A stretch of 64,000 nucleotides of DNA, from NCBI RefSeq assembly GCF_000013085.1, contig NC_007643.1:1411001-1475000 (forward strand). The letters run 5' to 3'. This stretch comes from Rhodospirillum rubrum ATCC 11170. Lineage in GTDB: Bacteria; Pseudomonadota; Alphaproteobacteria; Rhodospirillales; Rhodospirillaceae. The notes under the pieces are model-generated. The model had not been told where the DNA came from, did not search any database, and was given only the letters and a program-made list of their open reading frames with translations. How positions within the stretch are numbered: the stretch's first letter is position 1; every line of letters begins with the position of its first letter. Of the stretch, positions 7,731 through 17,959 are shown in pieces. A program made the translations under genes and the position numbers.

Positions 7731-8791
7731 TGGGCAAGACCAATCCGGGTAATTTCTTCGAGGACTTCGCTCCCGGCCAGCAGCTTGTCCATGCCACGCC
7801 GCGCACGCTGACCGAGGGCGACGCCGCCCTTTACACAGCCCTTTACGGGTCACGCTTCGCCGTGCAGTCCTCGGCCTCCTTCGCCATGGCGATCGGCTAT
7901 CCGGAAGCGCCTTTGGACGATCTGCTGGTCTTCCATGTGGTCTTTGGCAAGACCGTGCCCGACATCAGCCTGAACGCCGTGGCCAATCTGGGCTATGCCC
8001 GGGGGCGGATGGGGGTGCCGGTCTACCCGGGCGATACCCTGCGCGCCCTCAGCCGGGTGATCGGCGTCAAGGAGAACTCCAACGGCAAGACCGGGGTGGT
8101 CTATGTCAATTCCGTCGGTCTGAATCAGAACGACGAGGTGGTGGTCGATTTCATTCGCTGGGTTATGGTGCAAAAGCGCGATCCGGCCCACCCGGCCCCC
8201 GAACCCGAGATCCCCGATCTGCCCGACCGCGTCGCGCCCGAGGATCTTTACCTGCCCGAGGGCCTTGATCCGCGCGGCTATGACCCGGAACTGGCCGGTT
8301 CGGCCCATTTCTGGGAGGATTACGCGGTCGGCGAGCGCATCGACCACGGCGATGGCATGACCATCGAGGAAGCCGAGCATATGATGGCGACGCGGCTGTG
8401 GCAGAATACCGCCAAGGTCCATTTCAACCAATATGAGCAGGCCAAGGGGCGGTTCGGCCGTCGGCTGGTCTATGGCGGCCATGTCATCAGCCTGGCCCGG
8501 GCGCTCAGTTTCAACGGCCTGGGCAACGCCTTCCGCGTCGCGGCGATCAATGCCGGCAGCCACTGCAATCCGACCTTCGCCGGCGATACCATCCACGCTT
8601 GGTCGGAGGTGCTCGAGCGCGCCGATCTGCCCGCCGACGAGGGGTTTGGCGCCCTGCGCCTGCGCACCATCGCCACCAAGGACCGCGCCTGCGCCGATTT
8701 TCCCTATCGCGACGAGCAGGGCCACATCCGCCCCGAGGTCGTGCTTGATCTCGACTATTGGGTGGTGATGCCCAAGGCGGAAGGGAAATGA
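7730..8791 (+). CDS. mch: Mesaconyl-CoA hydratase
   Basis: This 353-residue double hot-dog (MaoC-like) hydratase interconverts mesaconyl-C1-CoA and beta-methylmalyl-CoA in the ethylmalonyl-CoA pathway. It begins MGKTNPGNFFEDF, and TPRTLTEGDAALYTALYGSR and KTVPDISLNAVANLGYA closely match remembered Rhodobacter Mch. The second half carries YAVGERIDHGDGMTIEEAEH and RRLVYGGHVIS, the MaoC-type active site region. It overlaps the upstream CoA-lyase-type gene by one base. The pairing lets acetyl-CoA-derived C5 units be turned into glyoxylate and propionyl-CoA in an organism that probably lacks isocitrate lyase. Confidence 0.93.
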   Translation: MGKTNPGNFFEDFAPGQQLVHATPRTLTEGDAALYTALYGSRFAVQSSASFAMAIGYPEAPLDDLLVFHVVFGKTVPDISLNAVANLGYARGRMGVPVYPGDTLRALSRVIGVKENSNGKTGVVYVNSVGLNQNDEVVVDFIRWVMVQKRDPAHPAPEPEIPDLPDRVAPEDLYLPEGLDPRGYDPELAGSAHFWEDYAVGERIDHGDGMTIEEAEHMMATRLWQNTAKVHFNQYEQAKGRFGRRLVYGGHVISLARALSFNGLGNAFRVAAINAGSHCNPTFAGDTIHAWSEVLERADLPADEGFGALRLRTIATKDRACADFPYRDEQGHIRPEVVLDLDYWVVMPKAEGK

Positions 8792-8836
8792 GACCACCTT
8801 TACGCCTTGAAGGCGCGAGGAGCGGGGGTGGCGTCG

Positions 8837-8865
8837 TTGACACCCCCCCCGCGAACCGCTATTCC
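8837..8865 (+). promoter_or_regulatory. Candidate housekeeping promoter for sdhCDAB
   Basis: A perfect TTGACA at 8837-8842 is separated by 17 bases from TATTCC at 8860-8865. It lies about 125 bases before sdhC and predicts a leader of about 119 bases. No operator is obvious, although the C8 run in the spacer is unusual. Confidence 0.6.
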
Positions 8866-8990
8866 ATGACCCACCGCCGAAGCACGGGCGTTTTCGCCGA
8901 AGAACCACCCCGGGGGGATTCTAGGGAGGTGGCGAAGCCCATTTTTGGGCGCATTCATCCAGTCGCGGACCAGCGCAAGAGGCTGACGCC

Positions 8991-9389
8991 ATGAAAACGC
9001 ATCCCAGGCCCATCTCGCCGCATTTGCAGGTATACAAACTGCACACCAAAGTCACGTCCATGCTGTCCATCACCTTCCGCGTCTTTGGCGCGGCCCTGAT
9101 GGTTGGCGGGACCTTCTTCTTCCTGCTGTGGATCGTCGCCGCCGGCTCTGGCGAGCAGGCTTTTACCTCGGTCCAGGGATTCTATGGCAGTCCGTTCGGC
9201 TATCTCGTGCTGTTCGGCCTGACCGTGGTTCTATTTTACCACCTGTGTAACGGGATCCGGCACATGCTGTGGGACACCGGCTTCGGCTTTGATATGCCGA
9301 CGCTGCGCAAGACGGGGGCCGCCGCCGTCGGCGCGGCGATCGTCCTGTCGCTACTGGCCTGGACGGTCGGTCTGTCGGCTGTCGGCTGA
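8991..9389 (+). CDS. sdhC: Succinate dehydrogenase cytochrome b556 subunit
   Basis: This 132-residue membrane subunit of complex II anchors the SdhAB catalytic part and helps bind heme b and ubiquinone. RPISPHLQVYKL at the N-terminus is the sdhC signature. Three hydrophobic helices follow, and the second ends in HLCNGIRHMLWD, which includes the conserved heme-ligand His region. First gene of sdhCDAB; sdhD starts 13 bases after its stop. Confidence 0.95.
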   Translation: MKTHPRPISPHLQVYKLHTKVTSMLSITFRVFGAALMVGGTFFFLLWIVAAGSGEQAFTSVQGFYGSPFGYLVLFGLTVVLFYHLCNGIRHMLWDTGFGFDMPTLRKTGAAAVGAAIVLSLLAWTVGLSAVG

Positions 9390-9402
9390 GGAGAAAGCAA
9401 AA

Positions 9403-9789
9403 ATGTCCCTACGCTCTCCGCTCGGCCGCGCGCGCGGCCTGGGTTCCGCCAAGGCGGGTGCCGCCAATCACTGGATGGCCGAGCGCCTTCCGGCCATCGC
9501 CTTGGTGCCGCTGGCGCTGTGGTTCGTTTTCGTCGCCATCATCAGCAATCTGGGGGCGAGCTACGCCCAGATTCAGGCTTTCATGGCGGTGCCGTTGAAC
9601 GCCACCTTGATGCTGCTGACGGTGTTCTGCGCCTTTTTCCACGGCGCGCTCGGCCTGATCGTGATTATTGAAGATTACGTCCAAAATCACGCCGTCAAGA
9701 ACGCTTTGGTCTTCGGAACCAAGCTCTACGCCTTGTTCGGTGCCGTTCTGGCCGCCGTCTCCATCCTCAAGCTGACTTTCGGGGGCTAA
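9403..9789 (+). CDS. sdhD: Succinate dehydrogenase hydrophobic anchor subunit
   Basis: This 128-residue protein with three predicted membrane helices is the second anchor of complex [21 protein letters not shown] at the N-terminus is typical of alphaproteobacterial and mitochondrial-type Sdh[15 protein letters not shown] in the middle carries a conserved His and the ubiquinone-side Asp-Tyr. The ATG at 9403 follows GAGGAGAAAG at the right spacing, so longer upstream readings overlapping sdhC are rejected. Only 5 bases separate it from sdhA. Confidence 0.95.
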   Translation: MSLRSPLGRARGLGSAKAGAANHWMAERLPAIALVPLALWFVFVAIISNLGASYAQIQAFMAVPLNATLMLLTVFCAFFHGALGLIVIIEDYVQNHAVKNALVFGTKLYALFGAVLAAVSILKLTFGG

Positions 9790-9794
9790 GTCCG

Positions 9795-11579
9795 ATGGCA
9801 TCCTACGAGATTGTCGACCACGAATATGATGCTTTGGTCGTTGGCGCCGGTGGCGCCGGCCTGCGCGCCACCTTCGGTCTGGTCGAACAGGGCCTCAAGA
9901 CCGCCTGCATCACCAAGGTCTTCCCCACCCGCTCCCATACCGTGGCCGCCCAGGGCGGCATCGGCGCCGCCCTTGGCAATATGGCCGAGGACAATTGGAA
10001 GTGGCATATGTACGATACCGTCAAGGGCGCCGACTGGCTCGGCGACCAGGACGCCATCGAATATATGTGCCGCGAGGCGATTCCGGCGGTTTACGAGCTT
10101 GAGCACTACGGCGTGCCCTTCTCGCGCACCGAAGACGGCCGCATCTATCAGCGGCCTTTCGGCGGCCATATGCGCAACTTCGGCGAGGCACCGGTTCAGC
10201 GCGCCTGCGCCGCCGCCGACCGCACCGGCCACGCCATTTTGCAGACCCTCTATCAACAGTCTCTGCGCTTCAACGCCGAGTTCTTCGTTGAATACTTCGC
10301 CCTTGATCTGATCATCGAGGACGGGGTCTGTCGTGGCGTGATCGCTTGGTGCATGGAAGACGGCACCATCCACCGCTTCAAGTCCCATACCACGGTGCTG
10401 GCCACCGGCGGCTATGGCCGCGCCTATTTCTCGTGTACCTCGGCCCATACCTGTACGGGCGATGGCAACGGCATGGTCGCCCGCGCCGGTCTGCCGCTCC
10501 AGGACATGGAATTCGTGCAGTTCCACCCCACCGGCATCTATGGGGCGGGCTGCCTGATCACCGAGGGCGCGCGCGGCGAGGGTGGTTACCTGACCAATTC
10601 GGAAGGCGAGCGCTTCATGGAGCGCTATGCCCCCACCGCCAAGGATCTGGCCAGCCGCGACGTGGTCAGCCGGGCGATGACGGTGGAAATCCGCGAGGGC
10701 CGGGGCGTCGGTCCGAAGAAGGACCACATCAACCTGCACCTCGAACACCTGGGCCCCGAGGTTCTGCATTCCCGGCTGCCCGGCATCACCGAGACCGCCA
10801 AGGTCTTCTCGGGTGTCGACGCCACCCGCGATCCGATCCCGGTGCTGCCCACCGTCCACTACAACATGGGCGGCATTCCGACCAATTATCACGGCGAGGT
10901 GCTGAACCCGACCAAGGCCGATCCCGAGGCGATCTTCCCCGGGCTGATGGCCGTTGGCGAATGCGCCTGCGTGTCGGTGCATGGCGCCAACCGCCTGGGC
11001 ACCAACTCGCTGCTCGACATCGTGGTCTTCGGCCGCGCCGCCGCGCTGCGCGCCGCCGAGGTGGTCAAGCCCGGCATCGCCCACAAGCCGCTCAAGGCCG
11101 ATGCCGCCGATCTGGCGCTGTCGCGTCTTGATCGTCTGCGCAGCGCCAAGGGCGCGAAGCTGACCGCCGAGATCCGCGACGACCTGCAGCAGGCCATGCA
11201 GCGCGACGCCGCGGTGTTCCGCACCACCAAGTCGTTGGCCGAGGGCGTCGCCCGCGTCGATCAGGTCGCCGCCAGCCTCGCCGATATCAAGCTTGTCGAC
11301 ACCTCGATGATCTTCAATACGGATCTCGCCGAGGCGCTCGAACTCGAAAATCTGATGGCCTGCGCTCAGACCACCATCCATGGGGCGGCGGCGCGCCAGG
11401 AAAGCCGGGGCGCCCACGCCCATGAGGATTTCCCCGATCGCGACGACAAGACCTGGATGAAGCACACCCTCGCCTGGCTCGACCCCAAGGGCAAGGTCAC
11501 GCTGGACTACCGTCCGGTTCACACCTTCACCCTGACCGACGAGATCGACTACATCGAACCCAAGGCGCGCGTGTACTGA
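9795..11579 (+). CDS. sdhA: Succinate dehydrogenase flavoprotein subunit
   Basis: This 594-residue catalytic subunit of complex II oxidises succinate to fumarate and passes electrons to SdhB. The N-terminal FAD-binding motif is [11 protein letters not shown]. His48 in [11 protein letters not shown] is the covalent FAD attachment site. The [20 protein letters not shown] and [12 protein letters not shown] segments form the active site and FAD pocket. Length is normal for the family. It sits in the membrane-attached part of the operon on the cytoplasmic face. Confidence 0.98.
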   Translation: MASYEIVDHEYDALVVGAGGAGLRATFGLVEQGLKTACITKVFPTRSHTVAAQGGIGAALGNMAEDNWKWHMYDTVKGADWLGDQDAIEYMCREAIPAVYELEHYGVPFSRTEDGRIYQRPFGGHMRNFGEAPVQRACAAADRTGHAILQTLYQQSLRFNAEFFVEYFALDLIIEDGVCRGVIAWCMEDGTIHRFKSHTTVLATGGYGRAYFSCTSAHTCTGDGNGMVARAGLPLQDMEFVQFHPTGIYGAGCLITEGARGEGGYLTNSEGERFMERYAPTAKDLASRDVVSRAMTVEIREGRGVGPKKDHINLHLEHLGPEVLHSRLPGITETAKVFSGVDATRDPIPVLPTVHYNMGGIPTNYHGEVLNPTKADPEAIFPGLMAVGECACVSVHGANRLGTNSLLDIVVFGRAAALRAAEVVKPGIAHKPLKADAADLALSRLDRLRSAKGAKLTAEIRDDLQQAMQRDAAVFRTTKSLAEGVARVDQVAASLADIKLVDTSMIFNTDLAEALELENLMACAQTTIHGAAARQESRGAHAHEDFPDRDDKTWMKHTLAWLDPKGKVTLDYRPVHTFTLTDEIDYIEPKARVY

Positions 11580-11607
11580 CGAGCCAAGCAGGCTGGAGGC
11601 ATCACAG

Positions 11608-12390
11608 ATGGTTGAATTCGCTCTGCCCCCCAACAGCCGGGTCAAGGAAGGCAAGACCTTCCCCGCGCCGGATGGGGCGAAGCGCCTAAAGCGCTTCAAG
11701 ATTTATCGATGGGATCCGGAAGAGGGCGGCAACCCCCGTCTGGATACCTTCCAGATCGATCTCGACGACTGCGGCCCGATGGTTCTGGACGCGCTCAACA
11801 AGATCAAAAACGAAATCGACCCGACCCTGACCTACCGGCGCTCCTGCCGCGAGGGCATCTGCGGCTCGTGTTCGATGAATATCGACAGCAATAACTCGCT
11901 GGCCTGCCTGAAGCCGATCGCCGAGGTCGAAGGCGATGTCGAGATCTATCCGCTGCCCCACCTGCCGGTGGTCAAGGATCTGGTTCCCGACCTGACCCAT
12001 ATCTATGCCCAGTACAACGCCATCGAACCTTGGCTGAAGACCGACAGCCCGCCGCCGCCGGCCAAGGAACGCCTGCAAAGCCCCGAAGAACGGGCGAGGC
12101 TTGATGGCTTGTGGGAATGCATCTTGTGCTTCTGCTGCCAGACCAGCTGTCCGAGCTACTGGTGGAACAGCGAACGCTATCTTGGTCCGGCGATTCTGCT
12201 TCAGGCGGCGCGCTGGGTGTTTGACAGCCGCGACGAAGCGACCGGCGAGCGTCTGGACATGCTCGACGATCCGTTCCGTCTGTTCCGTTGCCATACCATC
12301 ATGAATTGCACGGCGACTTGCCCCAAGGGTCTCAACCCCGGCAAGGCCATCGCCGATCTCAAGATCAAGATGTTCGAACGCACCGCCTGA
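11608..12390 (+). CDS. sdhB: Succinate dehydrogenase iron-sulfur subunit
   Basis: This 260-residue electron-transfer subunit carries three clusters. The [2Fe-2S] ligands are in [14 protein letters not shown] and LACL. The [4Fe-4S] and [3Fe-4S] ligands are in [16 protein letters not shown] and [20 protein letters not shown]. Its order after sdhA and the GCTGGAGG ribosome site before ATG 11608 are standard. A terminator follows about 30 bases after the stop, so the operon ends here. Confidence 0.97.
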   Translation: MVEFALPPNSRVKEGKTFPAPDGAKRLKRFKIYRWDPEEGGNPRLDTFQIDLDDCGPMVLDALNKIKNEIDPTLTYRRSCREGICGSCSMNIDSNNSLACLKPIAEVEGDVEIYPLPHLPVVKDLVPDLTHIYAQYNAIEPWLKTDSPPPPAKERLQSPEERARLDGLWECILCFCCQTSCPSYWWNSERYLGPAILLQAARWVFDSRDEATGERLDMLDDPFRLFRCHTIMNCTATCPKGLNPGKAIADLKIKMFERTA

Positions 12391-12419
12391 TCGGCGGACG
12401 CAGCGCGCATGAAAACCGG

Positions 12420-12447
12420 GGGCCGTTCCGCAAGGGGCGGCCCTTTT
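12420..12447 (+). terminator. Terminator of the sdh operon
   Basis: A 10-bp stem (two G-T pairs) is closed by a GCAA tetraloop and followed by TTTT. It is compact and strong, 30 bases after the sdhB stop. Confidence 0.85.
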
Positions 12448-12481
12448 GGTTTGGGCGACAAGGGGAAGCCACGGCCAATCT

Positions 12482-12525
12482 AGCGCGCTCTGGTTCAGAG
12501 CGCGCCGGATTTGCTAGAGCGGCGG
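12482..12525. repeat. Intergenic palindromic repeat, copy A
   Basis: A 10-bp stem with a GTT loop (483-505 within the 12-kb block) is followed by GGATTTGCTAGAGCGGCGG. The same layout (long stem, 3-base loop, then GGATTTGCT and CTAG) recurs at 39651-39756. The TAG inside supplies the stop codon of the minus-strand lipoprotein gene. It lies between converging genes. Confidence 0.6.
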
Positions 12526-13137
12526 CAAGATCGGCAATTCGCCGGCCGGCCAAGCTCCGCTCGCGCCGCCCGCGCCAAGATCGGCGGGGGCGACGCTGGG
12601 CGGCGGCAGGGCTTCGGAGCGGATGGCCGGGCTGTCCGCCGGGCCGGGGGGGGAGGCGAGGGGAGCGGCGGGCTGTTGTCCGGGCGCCCAGGGATCGCCC
12701 GTGGGCATCGACGGCAGCGGATCGGGAGGCAGCGGGGCGGTGGCGCCGCTTTCCCAAGGCGGTGGCGGGGCGGTCAGCAGGCCACCGCTTGGCCCGGCGC
12801 CCGGGGCGACGGTCGGTTGGGCGCTGGCGGCGACGCAGGCGAAATGGGCGACATGGGGCTGAAGCGCCGTGCAGCGCATGCGCTCGATCGAGGTGAATTG
12901 GGCGACCTTGCCCTGTTCCTGGCAATGGGCCTGGGCCAGGGCCTGGATACGCGGGTCTTTGGCGGTGGAATCGCTAAAGCAGACGGCGGCGTCGTTGAAG
13001 GAGCCGAGCATCGGCATGCGCGAGACCTCGCGCACCGGATAGAAATCAAGAAAGGGCTCGCCACCCCCGCAGGCGGCAAGGGTCAGCGGCATGGTCAGGC
13101 TGAGGGCCAGAATGGTCGGCCGAAGCGGCGCAGGCAC
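12514..13137 (-). CDS. Proline-rich putative lipoprotein
   Basis: This 207-residue product is unknown. A hydrophobic N-terminus ends in a lipobox LTLAAC with Cys23, so it is probably exported and lipid-anchored. Residues about 24-100 form a compact region with four Cys (FNDAAVCFSD, AQAHCQEQG, ERMRCTAL, HFACVAAS) that could form disulfides in the periplasm. The C-terminal half is almost all Pro, Ala and Gly. I chose GTG at 13137 because AGGGAGG lies 6-7 bases upstream and the signal then begins at the start; the frame stays open much further but without a ribosome site. The neighbours, sdhB and a DHH phosphoesterase, are unrelated in function. Confidence 0.75.
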   Translation of the reverse strand: MPAPLRPTILALSLTMPLTLAACGGGEPFLDFYPVREVSRMPMLGSFNDAAVCFSDSTAKDPRIQALAQAHCQEQGKVAQFTSIERMRCTALQPHVAHFACVAASAQPTVAPGAGPSGGLLTAPPPPWESGATAPLPPDPLPSMPTGDPWAPGQQPAAPLASPPGPADSPAIRSEALPPPSVAPADLGAGGASGAWPAGELPILPPL

Positions 13138-13332
13138 GGATAGACCTCCCTTTGGCCGGTTTGCGGCCTTTGTTGTACCCGCCGCCGCCGGAGACGCCAA
13201 GGCGTAAAGCCCGGCGTCCGGCCGTGCCGATGTTTGCTCAGGCCGGCCTTGCTTCCACCCCCATCGCCGGGATAAACCGGAGGCGGTCCCTCTGCCGGGG
13301 CCTTCCCATAGCCCATGCGGGAGATCCTTATC

Positions 13333-14262
13333 ATGGCCGATAAGCCATTTCGTCTGGTGACGCGCAGCGATTTCGACGGATTGGTCTGTGCGACCTTGCT
13401 CAAGGAACTCGCACTCATCGACGAAATCACCTTCGTCCACCCCAAGGATATGCAAGACGGGCAGATCCCGGTGACCGAGCGCGATATCACCACCAATCTG
13501 CCCTATGTCGAAGGCGTGCATCTGTGCTTTGACCACCATTTGTCAGAGACCATCCGCGTCGGCAAGAAGGCCAATCACATCATCGATCCCCTGGCGCCCT
13601 CGGCGGCCCGGGTGGTTTATAATTACTTCGGCGGCAAGGCGCGGTTTCCGCGCATTCCCGATGATATGATGGACGCCGTCGATAAGGGCGACAGCGCCCA
13701 GTACAACATGGAAGAAGTGCTTCATCCGGGCGGTTGGGAACTTCTCAACTTCCTGATGGACGCCCGCACCGGTCTGGGCCGCTTTCGCGAGTTCCGCATT
13801 CCGAACTATCAGTTGATGATGGAGTTGATCGATTATTGTCGCGATCACGCCATCGAGGATATCCTGGATCTTCCCGATGTCAGCGAACGGGTCGATCTGT
13901 ACCGCGAGCATGAACCGCGCTTCAAGGAGCAGCTCAAGCGCTGCTCCACGGTCCATGGCAATCTGGTTGTTCTTGATCTGCGCGACGAGGATCCGATCTG
14001 GGCGGGAAACCGCTTCATGATCTACGCCCTGTATCCCGAGACCAATATCTCGATTCACGTGCTGTGGGGGCGCGAGCGGCGCAATACGGTTTTCGCCGTT
14101 GGCAAATCGATCTTCAACCGCTCGTCGAACACCAATATCGGCGAATTGATGCTGGGATACGGCGGCGGCGGCCATCACGCGGCGGGAACCTGCCAAGTCG
14201 ACAATGCCCAGGCCGCCGACGTTCTGGCCCGCCTCATCGCCCGCATCACCGAAGACGGCTGA
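13333..14262 (+). CDS. DHH/DHHA1 phosphoesterase (exopolyphosphatase-related)
   Basis: This 309-residue soluble protein has an N-terminal DHH domain, with RSDFDGLVCATLL and FDHHLSET carrying metal-binding Asp and His residues. A C-terminal DHHA1 domain ends in GGGGHHAAGTCQ. Such proteins hydrolyse phosphodiesters or polyphosphate (RecJ, NrnA and PPX families); the substrate cannot be named from sequence. The ATG at 13333 has GGGAG 9 bases upstream. An earlier ATG at 13315 would swallow that ribosome site, so I reject it. zapE begins one base after the stop. Confidence 0.88.
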   Translation: MADKPFRLVTRSDFDGLVCATLLKELALIDEITFVHPKDMQDGQIPVTERDITTNLPYVEGVHLCFDHHLSETIRVGKKANHIIDPLAPSAARVVYNYFGGKARFPRIPDDMMDAVDKGDSAQYNMEEVLHPGGWELLNFLMDARTGLGRFREFRIPNYQLMMELIDYCRDHAIEDILDLPDVSERVDLYREHEPRFKEQLKRCSTVHGNLVVLDLRDEDPIWAGNRFMIYALYPETNISIHVLWGRERRNTVFAVGKSIFNRSSNTNIGELMLGYGGGGHHAAGTCQVDNAQAADVLARLIARITEDG

Positions 14263-14263
14263 T

Positions 14264-15412
14264 ATGTCCCAAACACCTTTTGGGGTTTACCGCCAGAGGC
14301 TTGCCGAAGGCGGGCTGATTGGCGACCCCGCCCAGGAAAAGGCCCTGGAACACCTGGACGCCTTGTTCGCCGAGGTTCTCGCCTATCGTCTGCCGCCACC
14401 GCCCGCGGAACGCTCGGCGGGCTGGGGGGCGCGGCTGGGCTTTGGCCGCGAGCGGGAACGCGTCGCCCCCGCCGGCCCCAAGGGGCTTTATATCTTTGGC
14501 GAGGTCGGGCGCGGCAAATCGATGCTGATGGATCTGTTCCATGGCTGCCTGCCCGAAGGCCGTGGGCGGCGCCTGCATTTCCACGGCTTCATGCGCGAGG
14601 CCCATGCCACCTTGCATGGCTGGCGTTCACAGGCGCAAGGGCGCGCTAGCGAGGGCGGCGATCCGATCCCGCGCTTAGCCCGGGCGTTGACCCAGGGCAG
14701 GGCTGTGCTGTGCCTGGATGAAATGGATATCCAAGACATCGGCGATGCGATGATCGTCGGCCGGCTGTTCAAAGAGATCAATGATCTGGGGGTGGTGGTG
14801 GTCACCACCTCGAACCGGGCGCCCGATGATCTTTACAAGCACGGCCTTCAGCGCGAGAAGTTCCTGCCCTTCATCGCCTTGATCAAGCAGCGCCTTGGTC
14901 TGGTCGAACTGGCCGGGCCGCGCGATTACCGCCTTGATCGCATGAAGGGCATGACCGTCTATTTCACCCCCACGGGCGCGGCGGCCGATGACTGGCTGGG
15001 GCGTTGCCTGACCCGCTTGGCCGGAGAGGAAACCCCGGCCCCCGAGGTGGTCACGGTCCATGGCCGGGCGGTTCCGGTGCGGGCGGCGACCCGTCAGGTC
15101 GGCTGTTTCTCGTTTGGCGATCTTTGCGCCAAGCCTTTGGGCAGTCACGATTATCTGGCGATCGCCGAGCGCTTCGACACGGTGCTGATCTCGGATATCC
15201 CCCGTCTTGGTCCGCGCAACGCCGACGAAGTCCGGCGCTTCGTCGTGCTGATCGACGCCCTTTATGATCACAAGACGGCCTTGATCTGTTCGGCCGAGGC
15301 GCCGCCCCAGCGGCTTTATGACGATGGTCCCGGCGCCTTCGAGTTCCAGCGCACCGTGTCGCGGCTGATGGAGATGCAAAGCGAGGCCTATCTGGCCCAG
15401 GCCCACGTATAG
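14264..15412 (+). CDS. zapE: Cell division protein ZapE (AFG1-like ATPase)
   Basis: This 382-residue AFG1/LACE1-type ATPase contacts FtsZ in E. coli and acts in late division or membrane-protein quality control. Walker A is GEVGRGKSMLMD, followed by HFHGFMREAH, Walker B LCLDEMDIQDIGDA and a sensor region VTTSNRAPDDLYKHGLQR. All are diagnostic of the family. The start is the ATG at 14264, immediately behind the phosphoesterase stop. In many alphaproteobacteria the zapE/afg1 gene directly precedes mdh; here a chromate transporter on the other strand lies between. Confidence 0.94.
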   Translation: MSQTPFGVYRQRLAEGGLIGDPAQEKALEHLDALFAEVLAYRLPPPPAERSAGWGARLGFGRERERVAPAGPKGLYIFGEVGRGKSMLMDLFHGCLPEGRGRRLHFHGFMREAHATLHGWRSQAQGRASEGGDPIPRLARALTQGRAVLCLDEMDIQDIGDAMIVGRLFKEINDLGVVVVTTSNRAPDDLYKHGLQREKFLPFIALIKQRLGLVELAGPRDYRLDRMKGMTVYFTPTGAAADDWLGRCLTRLAGEETPAPEVVTVHGRAVPVRAATRQVGCFSFGDLCAKPLGSHDYLAIAERFDTVLISDIPRLGPRNADEVRRFVVLIDALYDHKTALICSAEAPPQRLYDDGPGAFEFQRTVSRLMEMQSEAYLAQAHV

Positions 15413-15422
15413 GCTTGCTCGC

Positions 15423-16673
15423 CTATAGCATTCCCGCCGCCCCGGCCAGGGCCGGGATCAGCACGGCCAGCCAGGGCGGCGCTCGCCAAAAGCGCAGCGC
15501 CAGGAAGGTCAGAACGGCCAGGGCGGCGGCGGTGCCGCCGCGGACCGCGGTGGCGATCAACAGATCCCACAGGGCGGCGGCGAGCAGGCCGACGACGGCG
15601 GCGTTGACCGCCTCGATCGCCCCGGTCAGAAGCGGGTTGCGGCGCAGGGCCGCCCAGAAGGGCAAGCAGGCGGCCAGCAGCAAGAAGCCGGGCAGGAAAA
15701 TCGCCAGGATGGCGACGCCGGCGTAGCCCACCGCCGCCCCCGGCGGGGCGATCGCCGCCCCCAGGTAAGCCGCGATGGTGAACAGCGGCCCGGGCATGGC
15801 CTGGGCCAGACCGTAGCCGGTGGTCAAGATCGCGCCATCGATCAGGGCACCCTCCACCAGGGTGCCCTGAAGCAAAGGCAGCACCACATGACCGCCGCCG
15901 AAAACCAGGGCGCCGGTTTGAAACAGCGCGGCGGCGAGGGTGGTCAGCGGTGTGGGCGCAAGGGCGGCCAGAAGGGGAAGGCCGAAGAACCCCAGGCCGG
16001 CCAGACCCAGAAAGCCGATCCCCCAGCGCCAGCCGGGAAAGCCGCGAACCCGGGCGCCGGGCGTCGCTTGGCGGTCGCGGTGCCGCCAGCCTTGGGCCGC
16101 GCCCAGGGCCGCCGCCACGGCCAGCGGCATCATCTGACCCCAGGGCGCCAGGGGACCGTCGTTTGGCCAGGCAAGCACGCAGGCCAGGGTGAGCAGGGCG
16201 AGGCTGGCCCGCCGGCGGTCGGGGCAAAGCTGGCGGGCCATGCCGAGGACGGCATCGGCGACCACGGCGACGGCGGCAAGGGTGAGGCCGGCGATCAGCC
16301 CGCCGGCCAGCGGGCCGTCGAGCCGGGCCAGCGTCAGGGCCAGGGCCGCCATCAGCAAGGCCGAGGGCAGGGTGAAGCCAAGGAAAGCGGCCAGCCCCCC
16401 GGCCGCTCCCGCCCGCCGCAGGCCGATGGCGACCCCCAATTGGCTGGAGGTCGGTCCGGGCAACAATTGACACAGCGCCAACCGTTCGGCGAAGGCCGCC
16501 TCGTCAAGCCAGCCCCGGCGCACGACGAAAGCCCGGTGAAAATATCCGACATGGGCGATCGGTCCGCCGAAGGCCGTCAGCCCCAGCGTCAGGAAGGCGC
16601 CAAAAACGCCAAGCGCCCGGCGCCAGCGGGGCGGGGAGGCGGCGGCGGCGGGGGCATCGGGGGGCGGTGTCAT
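15423..16673 (-). CDS. chrA: Chromate transporter (ChrA, fused two-domain CHR)
   Basis: This membrane protein of about 416 residues has two homologous CHR halves. The N-half has LTAFGGPIAHVGYFHR and LLPGPTSSQLGVAIG. The C-half has GALVFGGGHVVLPLLQ and QAMPGPLFTIAAYLG. Long-chain CHR proteins export chromate, driven by the proton gradient, but many family members have no tested substrate. About ten hydrophobic segments are visible. The ATG at 16673 gives a short polar leader before TM1. It converges on zapE with only 10 bases between the stops and splits the usual zapE-mdh pair. Confidence 0.9.
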   Translation of the reverse strand: MTPPPDAPAAAASPPRWRRALGVFGAFLTLGLTAFGGPIAHVGYFHRAFVVRRGWLDEAAFAERLALCQLLPGPTSSQLGVAIGLRRAGAAGGLAAFLGFTLPSALLMAALALTLARLDGPLAGGLIAGLTLAAVAVVADAVLGMARQLCPDRRRASLALLTLACVLAWPNDGPLAPWGQMMPLAVAAALGAAQGWRHRDRQATPGARVRGFPGWRWGIGFLGLAGLGFFGLPLLAALAPTPLTTLAAALFQTGALVFGGGHVVLPLLQGTLVEGALIDGAILTTGYGLAQAMPGPLFTIAAYLGAAIAPPGAAVGYAGVAILAIFLPGFLLLAACLPFWAALRRNPLLTGAIEAVNAAVVGLLAAALWDLLIATAVRGGTAAALAVLTFLALRFWRAPPWLAVLIPALAGAAGML

Positions 16674-16906
16674 CGCCAAAGCCTGCCTGCCCGCGCCTTT
16701 GCGGGCAAGAGACGCTTTTGTGAGCCCTCGCCCCGGGGATCCTTGCGTTACCCCAAAACCGCGACCATGGCGTGTCGATCGAAATATGAGGCGCCCTTTG
16801 CCGACACTGCACGGCAAGCGGGCAGAACCCTTGCCTGGAAGGCGGATTCACGCTAGGACAGGGCCGCCGCTGGCCCCTTCGGGAGCGGCCGTGCGGCGCA
16901 TCCCTA

Positions 16907-16926
16907 TTTGCAATTTTTTTTGCAAA
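16907..16926. promoter_or_regulatory. TTTGCAA-N6-TTGCAAA palindrome before mdh
   Basis: A perfect 7-bp inverted repeat around six T lies 30 bases before the mdh start in otherwise GC-rich DNA. It is not positioned as a clear -35/-10 pair, nor followed by a terminator T run. It therefore looks like an operator. TTTGCAAA-type sites are bound by RamB/ScfR-like regulators of carbon metabolism in other bacteria; whether that applies here is unknown. Confidence 0.45.
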
Positions 16927-16940
16927 TTCCACTTGTTTAA

Positions 16941-17912
<972 letters not shown>

Positions 17913-17959
17913 GCCGCAATAAGCCGCGAAAGCCGGCGGACCAGGAGAGGCGAAGCTCT

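Noticed and set aside
9786-11699. 637-codon minus-strand frame opposite sdhA
   Set aside because: Shadow of sdhA/sdhB codon bias; sdhA is unambiguous.
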